A model generated the notes under the pieces. The model ran no database searches, was not told the DNA's origin, and saw nothing but the letters and a program-made list of their open reading frames with translations. From [Mycobacterium] zoologicum (GTDB lineage Bacteria > Actinomycetota > Actinomycetes > Mycobacteriales > Mycobacteriaceae), in assembly GCF_020172665.1 (NCBI RefSeq), contig NZ_CP083985.1, forward strand, positions 1,796,998-1,860,997: DNA of 64,000 nucleotides, given 5' to 3'. A program made the position numbers and the translations under genes. Below, one piece after another: positions 33,692-44,060 of the stretch. The number at the start of each line of letters is the position of its first letter. Position 1 is the first letter of the stretch.

Positions 33692-35260
33692 ATGACCAAC
33701 GGAGCACAGGCGCTCATCACCACCCTGGTCGACAGCGGAGTGCGGGTCTGCTTCGCCAACCCCGGCACCTCGGAGATGCACTTCGTGGCCGCGCTGGATT
33801 CGGTGCCACAGATGCGCGGGGTGCTGTGCCTGTTCGAAGGTGTGGTGACCGGGGCCGCCGACGGCTACGCCCGGATCGCGGGGAAGCCGGCGGCAACCCT
33901 GCTGCATCTGGGACCCGGCCTGAGCAACGGCCTGGCCAACCTGCACAACGCGCGACGCGCGCACGTCCCGGTGGTCAACGTCATCGGAGACCACGCCACC
34001 TATCACAAGAAGTACGACGCGCCACTGGAATCCGACATCGAGCCGCTGACCGACTGGACCCACGGCTGGGTGCGTCGCACCGGCTCCGGCGCCGACATCG
34101 GCCGCGACGCCGCCGAGGCGGTCGCCGCCTCGATGGCCAGCCCCGCGCAGGTCGCCAACCTGATCCTGCCCGCCGACATCTCCTGGAACGACGGGGCACA
34201 AGCCGCGGCGCCGACCGAACCGGTGCCGGCGGGCGCCCCCGACGACGCGGCCATCGCCGAGATCGCCGAGGTGCTGCGCAGCGGAGAACCGGCTGGGCTG
34301 CTGATCGGCGGGCCCGCCGCCGGTGATCTACGTGCGCTGGCGGCGGTGGACCGGATCGCCGCCGCGACGGGTGTGGTCGCACTGGTGGAGACCTTCCCCG
34401 CCCGGCTCACGCGCGGGGCCGGGGTGCCGGCGATCGCTCGGCTCGGCTACCTGGCCGAGCAGGCCACCTTCCAGCTCAACGGGATTCAGCACCTGGTGGT
34501 CGCCGGAACCCGAGCCCCGGTGTCGTTCTTCGCCTATCCCGGCAAACCCAGTGACCTCGTACCCGAGGGTTGCGTCGTCCACAACCTGGCCGGTCTGGAG
34601 ATCGACGTGGCCGCGGCGCTGGAGGCACTCGCCGACCTGGTGGCGCCCGACGTTCAGGCCCGGCCGGCGCCCGCCGCCGTCCCGGAGCTGCCGACCGGCG
34701 AGCTGACCGCACAGAACTGGGTGCAGGTGATCGCGGCGCTGCTGCCCGACAACGCGATCATCTCCGACGAGTCCAACACCGCGGGACTGATGCTTCCGGC
34801 GGCCACCGCCGGCTCGCCGCGCCACGACGTGCTGACCCTGACCGGCGGCGCGATCGGGCAGGGCCTGCCGGTCGCGCTCGGTGCGGCCGTCGCGGCGCCC
34901 GATCGGCCGGTGATCGCGCTGCAGGCCGACGGCAGCGCCGCCTACACGATCTCCGCGTTGTGGACGATGGCGCGGGAGAACGCCGACGTCACCGTGGTGC
35001 TGATCAACAACAGCGCCTACGCGATCCTGCGCCTGGAGCTGGCCCGGGTGGGCGCCGAGAGCGAAGGGGGACACGGCCCCAAGGCCGAAGCCCTGCTCGA
35101 CCTGTCCCGGCCGAACATGGACTTCGCCAAGATCGCCGAAGGCTTCGGCGTGCCCGCCACGGTGGCGACCACCTGCGAGGAACTCGCCGAACAGTTCAGC
35201 GCCGCACTGGCCGAACCGGGTCCGCACCTGATCGACGCGCGGATCCCGGCGCTGATCTAG
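33692..35260 (+). CDS. Thiamine diphosphate-dependent enzyme, acetolactate synthase-like (IlvX type)
   Basis: 522 residues. N-terminal Pyr domain with the cofactor-activating Glu49 (LFEGVVTGAADGYAR), a central DHS-like domain, and a PP domain with QADGSAAYTISALW and VLINNSAY. The ThDP motif GDG(S) reads ADGS. The sequence tracks the mycobacterial ilvG/ilvX-type proteins more than catalytic AHAS subunits, and 2-oxoacid decarboxylation is as likely as acetolactate synthesis. Paired with the preceding 2-hydroxyacid oxidase. Its stop overlaps the convergent cutinase by 4 bp. Confidence 0.85.
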   Translation: MTNGAQALITTLVDSGVRVCFANPGTSEMHFVAALDSVPQMRGVLCLFEGVVTGAADGYARIAGKPAATLLHLGPGLSNGLANLHNARRAHVPVVNVIGDHATYHKKYDAPLESDIEPLTDWTHGWVRRTGSGADIGRDAAEAVAASMASPAQVANLILPADISWNDGAQAAAPTEPVPAGAPDDAAIAEIAEVLRSGEPAGLLIGGPAAGDLRALAAVDRIAAATGVVALVETFPARLTRGAGVPAIARLGYLAEQATFQLNGIQHLVVAGTRAPVSFFAYPGKPSDLVPEGCVVHNLAGLEIDVAAALEALADLVAPDVQARPAPAAVPELPTGELTAQNWVQVIAALLPDNAIISDESNTAGLMLPAATAGSPRHDVLTLTGGAIGQGLPVALGAAVAAPDRPVIALQADGSAAYTISALWTMARENADVTVVLINNSAYAILRLELARVGAESEGGHGPKAEALLDLSRPNMDFAKIAEGFGVPATVATTCEELAEQFSAALAEPGPHLIDARIPALI

Positions 35261-35919
35261 CTGGTGGCGGTCGACGCGGCGGTCAGCCGCTGCGCCGCGA
35301 ACGTGGCGGCCTCCACGGCCTTCCCGTCGTTCACGTACATCAGGTGCGGGACCACACTGCCGCTGTCCTCGCAGTAGATGTCGCCGGCGAGGCAGAAGGC
35401 GATGCTCTTGGGGTGGTACGACGCGGCCAGAACCGGCAGCGGGCCGCCCCACAACGAGGTCGAATACGGGCTCGACGGGGGGCCGAACAGCGCCACCGCG
35501 GCGACATGCTGGGCCACCGTGGCCGGCAGCGAATTGCTGGACATCTCGATGACGCTGGCGCCCTGGGAGTAGCCGCCGAGCACCAGCCTGGTCTTGGGGC
35601 AGTTCGTGACGGTGGCCTGGATGTGGGCGGTGGCGTCGGCCTCACCGAGCAGGGCACTGTTGTGGTAGTCGGTGCTGGCCGGGTACTCGACCGGGTAGAC
35701 CGCGACGTCGCGGCCGGGCAGCTGCTCCTTGAGAGAGCCGACGAACGCCTCACCGACATCACCGAGCCCGACGGGCTGCCCGGAACCGCGGGCGAAGACC
35801 ACCTCGGTGTCCGGGCAGGGCTCGGCGGCCGCGACCGGGGTCCCCGTCGGCGTGCACAGGAGTGTTCCGGTCAGCATCACCGCGGCAGCAAAAGGACGAA
35901 TGAGGTCACGCAAGGTCAT
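35257..35919 (-). CDS. Secreted cutinase-family esterase
   Basis: 220 residues. Signal peptide about 1-32 (PFAAAVMLTGTLLCTPTG). Mature start CPDTEVVFARGSGQ, nucleophile GGYSQGASVIEM, Asp region CLAGDIYCEDSGS, and His in PHLMYVNDG. Complete family set. It lies on the same strand as a second cutinase 115 bp upstream, a probable tandem duplication. Exported hydrolase of lipids or polyesters. Confidence 0.92.
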   Translation of the reverse strand: MTLRDLIRPFAAAVMLTGTLLCTPTGTPVAAAEPCPDTEVVFARGSGQPVGLGDVGEAFVGSLKEQLPGRDVAVYPVEYPASTDYHNSALLGEADATAHIQATVTNCPKTRLVLGGYSQGASVIEMSSNSLPATVAQHVAAVALFGPPSSPYSTSLWGGPLPVLAASYHPKSIAFCLAGDIYCEDSGSVVPHLMYVNDGKAVEAATFAAQRLTAASTATS

Positions 35920-36033
35920 GCCCTCAATGCTGACATGCCGCGGTGGGTCTGCTGGCCCGTGGGTCGGCGTTGGGCGCCGCCACCTGGGCTGACAGCAAAG
36001 AAACGGCTCGGTTCCAAACGGCGAATAAGGTGC

Positions 36034-36708
36034 TTACACCCTGTTTGCCGCGTAGGCGGCACCCTCGTCGGTGATCCCGTCGTACGCCTCGGGCGTGTGC
36101 GCGGAGAAGTTCATGCCTTCCGAGCAGACCGGGTCCTCGGTCGCACACAGCTGAATCGTCTTGCCCGTGTAGCCGGGCCCGATGACGACGGCCGGTTGGC
36201 CGAGGAAGTTCATCGCCCGCTCGTTCGGGGTCCCGAAGAGCACCACGGCGGCGACGTGATCGGCCACCTCGGGCGGCATCGGCGGTGGTACATCGGTGCC
36301 GTCCACGCCGTCGGGGATGACGGCCGCGGTGGTGAAACCCATCACCGCGGCGCCCTGGGAGAAGCCGCTGAGCACCATCTTGGTCTTGGGGCAGGCCGAC
36401 GCGGTGGTCTGGATGTGGTCGGCGGCGTCGCGGATGCCCTGCACGCCGGTCGGCCAGTCATTGCTGGCCGGGTAGTTGATCGGGTAGACGTCCACGGATC
36501 GCTCGGGCAGACGGGACCGCAGGGCGCTGACGAATGATTGCCCGGTCTCGCCGAGGCCGGGGGCCTCATCGGTGCCTCTAGCAAACAAAACCTGAACATC
36601 TGGACACGGCTCGGCAGCGGCCGGGGAGGATGTGGCGACGGTGCTCTGCAGCAGCCATGTCAATGCCAGAGCAACACCGAGGGTGCGAAGAATCCGAGGT
36701 GTGTTCAC
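36034..36708 (-). CDS. Secreted cutinase-family esterase
   Basis: 224 residues from GTG 36708, which gives a normal signal peptide (LRTLGVALALTWLLQSTVAT); the longer frame back to 36804 gives an implausible N-terminus. Mature CPDVQVLFARGTDEAPGLG, nucleophile SGFSQGAAVMGF (Phe replaces the common Tyr), Asp in CATEDPVCSEG, and His in FSAHTPEAY. A 14-residue Asp/Pro-rich insertion (GVDGTDVPPPMPPE) distinguishes it from its neighbour. Confidence 0.9.
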   Translation of the reverse strand: MNTPRILRTLGVALALTWLLQSTVATSSPAAAEPCPDVQVLFARGTDEAPGLGETGQSFVSALRSRLPERSVDVYPINYPASNDWPTGVQGIRDAADHIQTTASACPKTKMVLSGFSQGAAVMGFTTAAVIPDGVDGTDVPPPMPPEVADHVAAVVLFGTPNERAMNFLGQPAVVIGPGYTGKTIQLCATEDPVCSEGMNFSAHTPEAYDGITDEGAAYAANRV

Positions 36709-36800
36709 CCGCCCATGGTGGCATATAGCTGCGGTATTGCGCTGTGTGTGTCGTTTCGATGAGCTGAGGCTTGGCTGAGCTCGACATCTTCGGGGTGTGG

Positions 36801-38051
36801 TCACGGGGACCGGGTCTCCTGCCTGCCCGGGCGCGCCATCACGTTCGCATCACCTGCTGAGCAAACTTTGAGAACGATTGCCAGAGTGAGCGCGAGCAGT
36901 TGGATGCCGGCCACCGTGGCGACCAGAACACCGGCGGAAACGTCGTAGAGCCACCCGGTGAGCACACCGCCCGCGGCGGCCGCCGCGCCCAGACCCGCAG
37001 CGAACACCCCGTAAGCGCTGGCTCGGCGCCCGGGTCCGACCATGTCGGCCACCGCGGCTCGCAGCGTCGATTCCTGAACTCCGACCGCCGCGCCCCACAG
37101 CAGCACTCCTGCCGCCACGGTGCCCAGGCTTCCGGCGAACGCACACGCGGCGACCGCCGCCGACAGGATCGGCAGCGAGAGCAGGACCCGACCGCCGTAC
37201 CGGTCGTAACACCAGCCCGAGGCCAGGGCCGCCAGTGCGTCGGCCCCCATCGCGGCCGCATACAGCAACGGCACCATCGCCGCCGGCAGCAGACCGCCGA
37301 CGACCAGGTGATACGAGATCAGCCCGAAGGTCGCGAAGCCGGTCATGGTCAGTGCGACGAAGCAGCAGTAGTGCCAGAAGACCGCCGGCAACCGGCCACC
37401 GCCCGCACCTGCCCGGTGTGCCGGCCGGGTGTCCGGTTCGTAGCTCGCGGGATCGGGAACCCGCACCCGCAGCCACACCAGCAGTGCCAGCGTCGCCGCG
37501 CCGGGTAACGCCAGAACGCCCAGCGCAGGGGTGTAGTCCCCGCCGGTGACGGCCAGCACTCCCGCGACCGTCAACGGCCCGATCACGGCGCCGATCTGGT
37601 CGAGTGCCTCGTGCACTGCGAAACCCCGGCCGCGGCCGGTGGCGCTGGCAGCATGCGACAACAAGGTGTCCTTGGCAGGACTTCGGACCGCCTTGCCGAC
37701 TCGCTCGGCGACCACCAGGGCCGCGGCGGCCCACAGTGTGCCGACCACGCCCAGCAGTGGCACTGTGATCACGGTCAGGGCGTAGCCGGCGATGGTCCAC
37801 GTCCAGAACCGTCGAGTGCGGTCGGCCAGGGGACCTGACACCAGCCGCAGCCCGAGTGCAGCGGCCTCACCGATCCCGGTCACGGTGCCCACCACCAGAC
37901 CCGTCGCCCCCAGTGACGCCAGCAGCGGGCCGGTGATCGATCGGGCGCCTTCATAGACGAAGTCGGCCAGCAGGCTCACGACGCCGAACACGGTCACGAA
38001 CCGCCAGGCGCTCAGTGCCGGGCGGGATGCAACGGGGTGCACCGTTCGCAT
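36801..38051 (-). CDS. Major facilitator superfamily transporter
   Basis: 416 residues from ATG 38051. About twelve hydrophobic helices. N-half DFVYEGARSITGPLLASLGA then GPLADRTRRFWTWTIAGYAL gives the MFS A-motif-like loop; a second-half loop ASGWCYDRYGGRVLLSLPIL repeats it. DTLLSHAASATGRGRGFAVHE is characteristic of the drug-efflux-like subgroup. Likely inner-membrane exporter; substrate unknown. Divergent from the Hsp70-like gene, with a 153-bp gap that shows no strong motif. Confidence 0.85.
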   Translation of the reverse strand: MRTVHPVASRPALSAWRFVTVFGVVSLLADFVYEGARSITGPLLASLGATGLVVGTVTGIGEAAALGLRLVSGPLADRTRRFWTWTIAGYALTVITVPLLGVVGTLWAAAALVVAERVGKAVRSPAKDTLLSHAASATGRGRGFAVHEALDQIGAVIGPLTVAGVLAVTGGDYTPALGVLALPGAATLALLVWLRVRVPDPASYEPDTRPAHRAGAGGGRLPAVFWHYCCFVALTMTGFATFGLISYHLVVGGLLPAAMVPLLYAAAMGADALAALASGWCYDRYGGRVLLSLPILSAAVAACAFAGSLGTVAAGVLLWGAAVGVQESTLRAAVADMVGPGRRASAYGVFAAGLGAAAAAGGVLTGWLYDVSAGVLVATVAGIQLLALTLAIVLKVCSAGDANVMARPGRQETRSP

Positions 38052-38204
38052 GGTTACCGATGTTAAACGCGTGCTGAATGGACCATTGTGACTTCTCCGG
38101 CACACCACGGGCCCTTCAATGCCGGGTAAATCAGACGCACGTCGATAAAATCCCGACAGCCGGCGTTTTTCTTCATTGCCGGTAGGCAGCGTGGATGGGA
38201 CAGC

Positions 38205-39755
38205 ATGGCGCAAGACACCGGCCCCGCGATGGGCATGTCCGTCGGGGCGACCACGCTTGCCGCGGTCACCGCCGACCGCGCGATCACCCGGCGGCCGGTC
38301 CTGACGCTGTTCCGCGACCGGCCCTCACAGATCGGCATGCCCTCGGAGAAGTCCACCGGCAACCCACTTCTCGACGACCGAGGACTGGTGGTCACCGACT
38401 TCGTCGACCGAGTCGGCGGCGGACGGCCCGTGGTGGCCGGTGACGGCTCCACCCACCGGGCCGAACAACTGCTAGGCGACGGAATGCACGCGCTGGCTTA
38501 CGCCGCCACCGAGGGACGCCCGATGCCGCCCGCAGTGGCGATCACCCACCCGGCGCACTGGACCAAGGAGGCCGTGGCCGCATTGCGCACCGCCTTGGGG
38601 CGGGTGTCGGAGTGGGCGCAGCAGCCGGTAGCGCTGATGTCGGACACCGTTGCGGTTCTGACTGCGCTGCAGGCCAATCCGGGTCTGCCAGACCACGGCG
38701 TCATCGCGGTCTGCGACTTCGGCGGCAGCGGAACCAACATCACCCTGGTCGACGCGCGGCGTGGATTCGAACCGATGGGCGCCACACTGCGCAACACCAC
38801 ATTCTGCGGCGACGTGATTGACCAGGCACTGCTCGATCATGTGGTGGCCGATCTCGGCGGCAACAGCGACGGCCCCCCGACGGTCGGTTCGTTGACCAGG
38901 TTGCGGGGCCAATGCCGAGATGCCAAGGAGCAGCTGTCTTCCGAGACGGTAGCCGAGCTGGCCGGTTTCCACGGCGGAGTCTGGCTGACCCGGGCCGAAC
39001 TCGATGAGGCGCTGCGCCAGCCGCTCGCAGGATTCTTCACGGTGTTGCAGGAGGTCTTGGACGACAACGAGATTGCCTCGGAAGGTCTGTCGGCGATCGT
39101 GGCGGTGGGCGGCGGAGCCAATATGCCGGCTGTCACGACCGGACTGTCGCAACGCTTCGGGACCGCTGTCATCACTTCTCCGCGGCCGCAACTGACGGCG
39201 GCCATCGGTGCCGCGCTCAGCGTCGCCGGCAATGTGGTGGCGACCCCGAAGACGGCGCCGCCGGTTGAGCCGGAGCCCTTTTCGGAGACCACGCCGCCGC
39301 CCGAGCATTCTGTACCGCCGATAGACAGCGCCTCGACGGTCACTCCGCAACCTTTGATGACTCCGCCGCCACCGCCGCCCAGGCCGGCGCCGCCGCGGCC
39401 GGCCGAAGTCCCCCAAGTCGACGACGGTCGGGCCGGGTCCGGGTTGCCGTGGTACCGGCAAACGGTTCCGGTGGTGATCTTGGCGACGGTGATCGCGATC
39501 CTGCTGGCCACCGCGGCCGTGCTGGTACTGCGTCACGCTGCCGAAGGTGACCAGGATTCCGGTGTGTTCACACCGACATCGACGACCACCACGTCGGTGT
39601 ACACGCCGCCGGAGTTGCCTCCGGCGTTCGCGCCGTCGTTCGAGTTGCCGCCGCCGGCGCTCACCGAACCACCCGAGTTGCCCGAGGGGCCGGCCAACCC
39701 GGAGATCCCGACGCATCCTGCGCCGGAGAGCACCGAGTCGGCCCCACCGGGGTGA
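38205..39755 (+). CDS. Hsp70-like ATPase with transmembrane helix and proline-rich C-terminus
   Basis: 516 residues. Actin/Hsp70-type nucleotide-binding fold: a phosphate-1-like start MSVGATTLAAVT, VAITHPAHWTKEAVAALRTA, phosphate-2 VCDFGGSGTNITLVDA, and adenosine-loop AVGGGANMPAV. No substrate-binding domain; instead a Pro-rich stretch (MTPPPPPPRPAPPRP), one membrane helix (about 425-447, TVPVVILATVIAILLATAAV) and a 70-residue Pro/Glu/Thr-rich outer tail. Similar, from memory, to M. tuberculosis Rv2264c. Coupled to the next gene by a GTGA overlap. Role unknown. Confidence 0.8.
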   Translation: MAQDTGPAMGMSVGATTLAAVTADRAITRRPVLTLFRDRPSQIGMPSEKSTGNPLLDDRGLVVTDFVDRVGGGRPVVAGDGSTHRAEQLLGDGMHALAYAATEGRPMPPAVAITHPAHWTKEAVAALRTALGRVSEWAQQPVALMSDTVAVLTALQANPGLPDHGVIAVCDFGGSGTNITLVDARRGFEPMGATLRNTTFCGDVIDQALLDHVVADLGGNSDGPPTVGSLTRLRGQCRDAKEQLSSETVAELAGFHGGVWLTRAELDEALRQPLAGFFTVLQEVLDDNEIASEGLSAIVAVGGGANMPAVTTGLSQRFGTAVITSPRPQLTAAIGAALSVAGNVVATPKTAPPVEPEPFSETTPPPEHSVPPIDSASTVTPQPLMTPPPPPPRPAPPRPAEVPQVDDGRAGSGLPWYRQTVPVVILATVIAILLATAAVLVLRHAAEGDQDSGVFTPTSTTTTSVYTPPELPPAFAPSFELPPPALTEPPELPEGPANPEIPTHPAPESTESAPPG

Positions 39756-40468
39756 GCGCGCGGTGGGTCGCCCGACGCATCTTGGTCATGATCGCGGTGG
39801 TGCTGATGGTCGTCGGGGGCCTTGGCTTCGCGATTGCGTTGGCGCTCAACGCGTTTCTGTTCGACAAGTACAACGCCTACGGCGAGGTGCCGATCCCGGG
39901 CACGAGCAGTATCCACCTGCCCGCGGGTGAGGTGACGATCAATCTGCACACCCAGGTCATTTCCAGCCCCAGCGGCGGCGGGCTACCGGTGCCGCCGTTG
40001 AGTCTGAGGGTGCAGCCGCCGGATGGGGTGGCGCAGCCGGCCGTCGAGGAGAGCGTCGGGGGCACCACGACGGTGAACAATGACGCGCACCGGCGGTTGT
40101 GGCGCATGCACGTTGTGGCAGACGGGGAGTACCGGATCACCACCGAGGGCCAGGTCGGCGGCTTCATCGCGCCGCGGCTGGCCTTCGGTCACGGCGGCCG
40201 GTACGGATCGCTGGTCTGGGTGTTCGCGGGCATGTTCGGGCTCGGCGCCCTGGACCTGATTGCGGCGCTGTGGCTGCTGCGCGGCAGCGGCAGGCCCCGG
40301 ATTTCGGTGGCAGACGTGCCGGACCACGACCCGGAGACGATGTTCAGCCCCGACGCCACGGGCGTGCGCCTCGAGCAGCTCAAAACGATTACCGCGCTAC
40401 GTGATTCCGGTGCGTTGACGCGGCGCGAGTTCGAGGCCGAGAAGCGGCGAATACTCGACGGCCCCTGA
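39752..40468 (+). CDS. Two-helix membrane protein with C-terminal SHOCT domain
   Basis: 238 residues, start GTG 39752 overlapping the stop of the Hsp70-like gene. Membrane helix 1 at about 9-35 (RILVMIAVVLMVVGGLGFAI), an outer beta-rich domain, helix 2 at about 152-174 (SLVWVFAGMFGLGALDLIAA), then a cytosolic tail ending in SHOCT (LEQLKTITALRDSGALTRRE). SHOCT motifs mediate oligomerisation. Co-translation with the Hsp70-like protein suggests a joint membrane complex. Confidence 0.75.
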   Translation: MSARWVARRILVMIAVVLMVVGGLGFAIALALNAFLFDKYNAYGEVPIPGTSSIHLPAGEVTINLHTQVISSPSGGGLPVPPLSLRVQPPDGVAQPAVEESVGGTTTVNNDAHRRLWRMHVVADGEYRITTEGQVGGFIAPRLAFGHGGRYGSLVWVFAGMFGLGALDLIAALWLLRGSGRPRISVADVPDHDPETMFSPDATGVRLEQLKTITALRDSGALTRREFEAEKRRILDGP

Positions 40469-40480
40469 GGACTCCCGGCT

Positions 40481-41104
40481 TCAGTGGCCGCGCTTTACCC
40501 ACTCGTCGTAGTTGACCAGTTCGTCGCCGATCCGGGTGTTGTCGCCGTGCCCGGTGTAGACGGTCGTGTCGGCCGGCAGCGCGCCGAGCCGCCCGGAGAT
40601 CGATTCCAGGATGGTCGGGAAGTCTGAGAACGAGCGTCCGGTGGCTCCCGGGCCTCCGCAGAACAGCGTGTCGCCACTGAACACTGCGCCCAGATCCGGG
40701 GCGTACCAGCAGACCGAGCCCGGCGAGTGCCCCGGCGTGTGCAGCGCATGCAACTCGATGCCGCCGGCGGTCAACCGCTGGTCATCGGCGACCGAACGGA
40801 ATTCGTTGTCCGGGTGCGTCATTCGCCACAGCATCTCATCGGCCGGATGCAGCAGCACCGGCGCGTCGAGCCGGCGGCCCAGCTCCGGTGCCACGGTGAT
40901 GTGGTCGTTGTGGCCGTGCGTGCACACCACCGCGATCACGTCGCGTCCACCGACGGCTTCGATGATCGGGGCCGCGTCGTGGGCGGCGTCGAAGACGATC
41001 ACCTGCGAGTCGTCGCCGACGATCCAGATGTTGTTGTCGACTTCCCAACTGCCGCCGTCGAGTTCGAAGGTGCCGTGGGTGACGACCCGCTGGATGGCGC
41101 TCAC
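40481..41104 (-). CDS. Metallo-beta-lactamase-fold hydrolase
   Basis: 207 residues. The zinc signature THGHNDH is at about 72-78; further ligands lie in [23 protein letters not shown] and the final GHGDNT. Glyoxalase II-like MBL subgroup. Its gene starts 4 bp inside mscR (ATGA overlap), the same pairing recalled for M. tuberculosis Rv2259/Rv2260, so it likely hydrolyses a mycothiol thioester or S-conjugate produced by MscR. Confidence 0.88.
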   Translation of the reverse strand: MSAIQRVVTHGTFELDGGSWEVDNNIWIVGDDSQVIVFDAAHDAAPIIEAVGGRDVIAVVCTHGHNDHITVAPELGRRLDAPVLLHPADEMLWRMTHPDNEFRSVADDQRLTAGGIELHALHTPGHSPGSVCWYAPDLGAVFSGDTLFCGGPGATGRSFSDFPTILESISGRLGALPADTTVYTGHGDNTRIGDELVNYDEWVKRGH

Positions 41105-42186
41105 AGCATCACCACTGAGCGCAGCACCTCGCCGCCGTGCATCTTGTGGAACGCGTCCTCGATGTCCGTCAGGCCGATACGTTCGGTGACGAACTTCTCC
41201 AGCGGCAGCCGCCCTTGCTGATACAGGCTGATCAGGGTGGGGAAGTCACGTTCGGGCAGGCAGTCGCCATACCAGGACGACTTCAAGGACCCGCCACGGG
41301 AGAAGAAGTCGATCATCGGCATGTCCAGGCGCATATCCGGGGTCGGAACGCCTACCAGCACAACGGTTCCGGCCAGGTCGCGGGCGTAGAACGCCTGCTT
41401 CCAGGTCTCCGGGCGCCCGACCGCGTCGATCACCACATCGGCGCCGAAGCCGTCGGTGAGCTCCTGGATCGCCTCGACCGCATCCTGGGTGCGGGCGTTG
41501 ACGGTGTCGGTCGCACCGAAGTCGCGGGCCCAGGCCAGCTTGGTGTCGTCGGTGTCGACGGCGATGATGCGCCGGGCGCCCACCAGGGCCGCTCCGGCGA
41601 TCGCGGCGTCGCCCACGCCACCGCAGCCGATCACCGCGACGGTGTCGTCGCGGGTGACGCCGCCGGTGTTGATCGCCGCACCGAGACCGGCCATCACCCC
41701 GCAGCCCAGCAGTCCGGCCACCGCGGGGTCGGCTTGCGGGTCGACCTTGGTGCACTGGCCCTCATGCACCAGAGTCTTGTCGGCGAATGCCCCGATGCCC
41801 AGCGCCGGGGTGAGCTCGGTGCCGTCGGTCAGGGTCATCGGGACCGAGGCGTTGAAGGTGTCGAAGCACAGGTGCGGGCGGCCGCGCTTGCAGGCCCGGC
41901 ACTTTCCGCACACCGCACGCCAGTTCAGCACCACGAAGTCGCCGGGCGCCACCGCGGTGACCGCCGGCCCCACCGACTCCACGGTGCCGGAGACCTCGTG
42001 GCCCAGCAGGAACGGGAAGCTGTCGTTGATCCCGCCGTCGCGGTAGGTCAGGTCGGTGTGGCACACCCCGCAGGCGGTGACGGCCACGACGACATCGTTG
42101 GGGCCGGGGTCGGGGATGACGATGTCGGTCACCTCGACCGGTTTGCCCTTTTCTCTGGCGATCACGCCGCGCACTGTCTGACTCAT
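41101..42186 (-). CDS. mscR: S-nitrosomycothiol reductase / mycothiol-dependent formaldehyde dehydrogenase
   Basis: 361 residues from ATG 42186, the same length as I recall for MscR. Zinc-dependent MDR: catalytic-zinc region [13 protein letters not shown] and GHEVSGTVE, structural-zinc cysteines [15 protein letters not shown], and nucleotide motif [14 protein letters not shown]. Class III ADH-type family. It oxidises S-hydroxymethyl-mycothiol and reduces S-nitrosomycothiol, detoxifying formaldehyde and NO. In an operon with the MBL hydrolase. Confidence 0.92.
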   Translation of the reverse strand: MSQTVRGVIAREKGKPVEVTDIVIPDPGPNDVVVAVTACGVCHTDLTYRDGGINDSFPFLLGHEVSGTVESVGPAVTAVAPGDFVVLNWRAVCGKCRACKRGRPHLCFDTFNASVPMTLTDGTELTPALGIGAFADKTLVHEGQCTKVDPQADPAVAGLLGCGVMAGLGAAINTGGVTRDDTVAVIGCGGVGDAAIAGAALVGARRIIAVDTDDTKLAWARDFGATDTVNARTQDAVEAIQELTDGFGADVVIDAVGRPETWKQAFYARDLAGTVVLVGVPTPDMRLDMPMIDFFSRGGSLKSSWYGDCLPERDFPTLISLYQQGRLPLEKFVTERIGLTDIEDAFHKMHGGEVLRSVVML

Positions 42187-42196
42187 GCGCCCAACC

Positions 42197-43999
42197 TTAT
42201 GTTCCCGTCTGTGCGCCCGGCACCGGGACCTTGGCTTGGGCGTCGACCGCGGGAGTGCGGGTGTCGACACGCAGGAAGCTTCCGGTGCGCTGTGTGCCGA
42301 GCACCTCGGTGGGTCGGCCGTCGCGGATCACGTTGCGCCCCGAGATGAACACCGCGGTGACGGCGTCGTCGTTGCGGTTCACCATCCGTGACAGTCCGCC
42401 GTAGGGCTCGAAGGACTCCTCGGCGTAGGCGTCCAAGGTCGCGTCGAGGTGGTCGGGGTCAAGGACCAGGATATCCGCGCGGTCGCCCACCCGCAGGTGG
42501 CCGGCGTCGATCCGGTACCAGTCCGCCAGTTCTCCGGTGAGCCGGTGCACCGCCTGCTCGACGGAGAGGAACGGGGTGCCGGCCCGCTCCGCCTCGACGA
42601 CGTGGCGCAACAACCGCAGCCCCATGTTGTAGAACGCCATGTTGCGCAGGTGCGCGCCGGCGTCCGAGAAGCCCATCTGAATGCCAGGCTCCTGGGCGAT
42701 CTTGCGGAGCATCTCGGGCCGGTGGTTGGAGATCGTGGTGTGCCACCGCAGGGCGGTGCCATGCTCAAGCACCAGATCCAGGAAGGCGTCGACCGGATGC
42801 ACCCCGCCGCGGTCCACCCCGACCTGTCCGAAGGACTTGCCGATCACCGACGCATCGGGGCAGTCGACGATCTCGGCGTCGAAGAAGTCGCGGTGCCAGA
42901 CCCGCGGTCCGTACTTGTTCGCGTAGTCCTTGCGGAAGCGTCGCCGGTAGTCCTCGTCGCGCATCAACTCGTCGCGTTCGACGTACTCCCGCAGGTGCAG
43001 TGCTTCGGCGCCTGAGCCGAACTCCTCGAAGATCACCAGGTCGATACCGTCGGCGTAGACCTCGAACGGCACCGGCAGATGCTGCCAACGGAAGTCGGCG
43101 CCCAGCTTGTTCAGTGCGCGCGCCGCCTTGATCATCAGCGGAACGGCCACCGGGTTGGCCTTGACGTCGGCGGCGGCCAGCAGGCTGGTCTTGAGTGGCC
43201 GACGGAAGATCCCCAGCGCCTGAGCCAGTTGGGACACGATGTCGAGCGGGTTCTTCACGTCCGGCCCGGCCTGCAGAATCCGCCCGCTGCGGCGCAGCTT
43301 GGACTTGAGGCGACGCAGTTCCTTCGCCTTGGCATAGGTCGAAGGCAGGGTACGTGATCGACAGACCTCACCATCGAGCTTGTCGAAGAGCAGTTGCTGG
43401 GAAGACATTCCGACGAAGCCCTGTTCCAGTGCCTCGTCGAGCATGGCTTCCATCCGGTCCTGCTCGGCAGTGGTGGGGGAGACGTCGGCGCGGGTGGCGC
43501 GGTCCAGGCCCATCGTTGCCGCGCGCATGTCCGAATGTCCGATGAATGCAGTCACATTCGGGCCCAGCGGCAGCTTCTCCAGGCTGGTGATGTAGCCCGC
43601 GCAGCTCGACCAGTCCTTCAACTCGTCGATGGTGTCCACCACGTACTTGCGCGGGATGGCCTCCACTCGCCCGAAGATGTCGCCGGCGTCCTGGCCGTCG
43701 ACGTGGATGGTGGACAGCGAGCACGAGCCGACCAGCACCGTGGTCACGCCGTGGCGCACCGACTCCGACAGGGCGGGCGCGACGAGTATCTCGACGTCGT
43801 AATGGGTGTGGATGTCGATCAGCCCGGGCAGCACCCACTTGCCGGCGGCGTCGATCACCTGCGGGCACCCCGTCTCGTCGAGGGGTTCGGCGGTGATGGC
43901 GGCGACATGTCCGTCGCGGATGCCGATGTTGCGGATCGCCGACGGGGCGCCGGTGCCGTCGAACCAGCGGCCGTCGCGGATCACGGTGTCAAAGCTCAC
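42197..43999 (-). CDS. N-acyl-D-amino-acid deacylase-like amidohydrolase
   Basis: 600 residues. Amidohydrolase composite domain at both ends ([35 protein letters not shown]) around a metal-dependent barrel with [10 protein letters not shown] (about 59-68), [13 protein letters not shown] and [14 protein letters not shown]. Same family as D-aminoacylase and the mycobacterial Rv2913c type. It probably removes acyl groups from D-amino acids or related amides. Divergent from the AraC regulator 97 bp away. Confidence 0.85.
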   Translation of the reverse strand: MSFDTVIRDGRWFDGTGAPSAIRNIGIRDGHVAAITAEPLDETGCPQVIDAAGKWVLPGLIDIHTHYDVEILVAPALSESVRHGVTTVLVGSCSLSTIHVDGQDAGDIFGRVEAIPRKYVVDTIDELKDWSSCAGYITSLEKLPLGPNVTAFIGHSDMRAATMGLDRATRADVSPTTAEQDRMEAMLDEALEQGFVGMSSQQLLFDKLDGEVCRSRTLPSTYAKAKELRRLKSKLRRSGRILQAGPDVKNPLDIVSQLAQALGIFRRPLKTSLLAAADVKANPVAVPLMIKAARALNKLGADFRWQHLPVPFEVYADGIDLVIFEEFGSGAEALHLREYVERDELMRDEDYRRRFRKDYANKYGPRVWHRDFFDAEIVDCPDASVIGKSFGQVGVDRGGVHPVDAFLDLVLEHGTALRWHTTISNHRPEMLRKIAQEPGIQMGFSDAGAHLRNMAFYNMGLRLLRHVVEAERAGTPFLSVEQAVHRLTGELADWYRIDAGHLRVGDRADILVLDPDHLDATLDAYAEESFEPYGGLSRMVNRNDDAVTAVFISGRNVIRDGRPTEVLGTQRTGSFLRVDTRTPAVDAQAKVPVPGAQTGT

Positions 44000-44060
44000 G
44001 GGGGAGTTCCTTTCAAACGGGATGCTGCTCCCAGCATGGCCCGCCGGGGGAGGTCAAGTC

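Noticed and set aside
33692..35260. Catalytic AHAS subunit ilvB
   Set aside because: It is shorter, has an ADGS variant of the ThDP motif, has no ilvN next to it, and looks like the ilvX/ilvG side branch.
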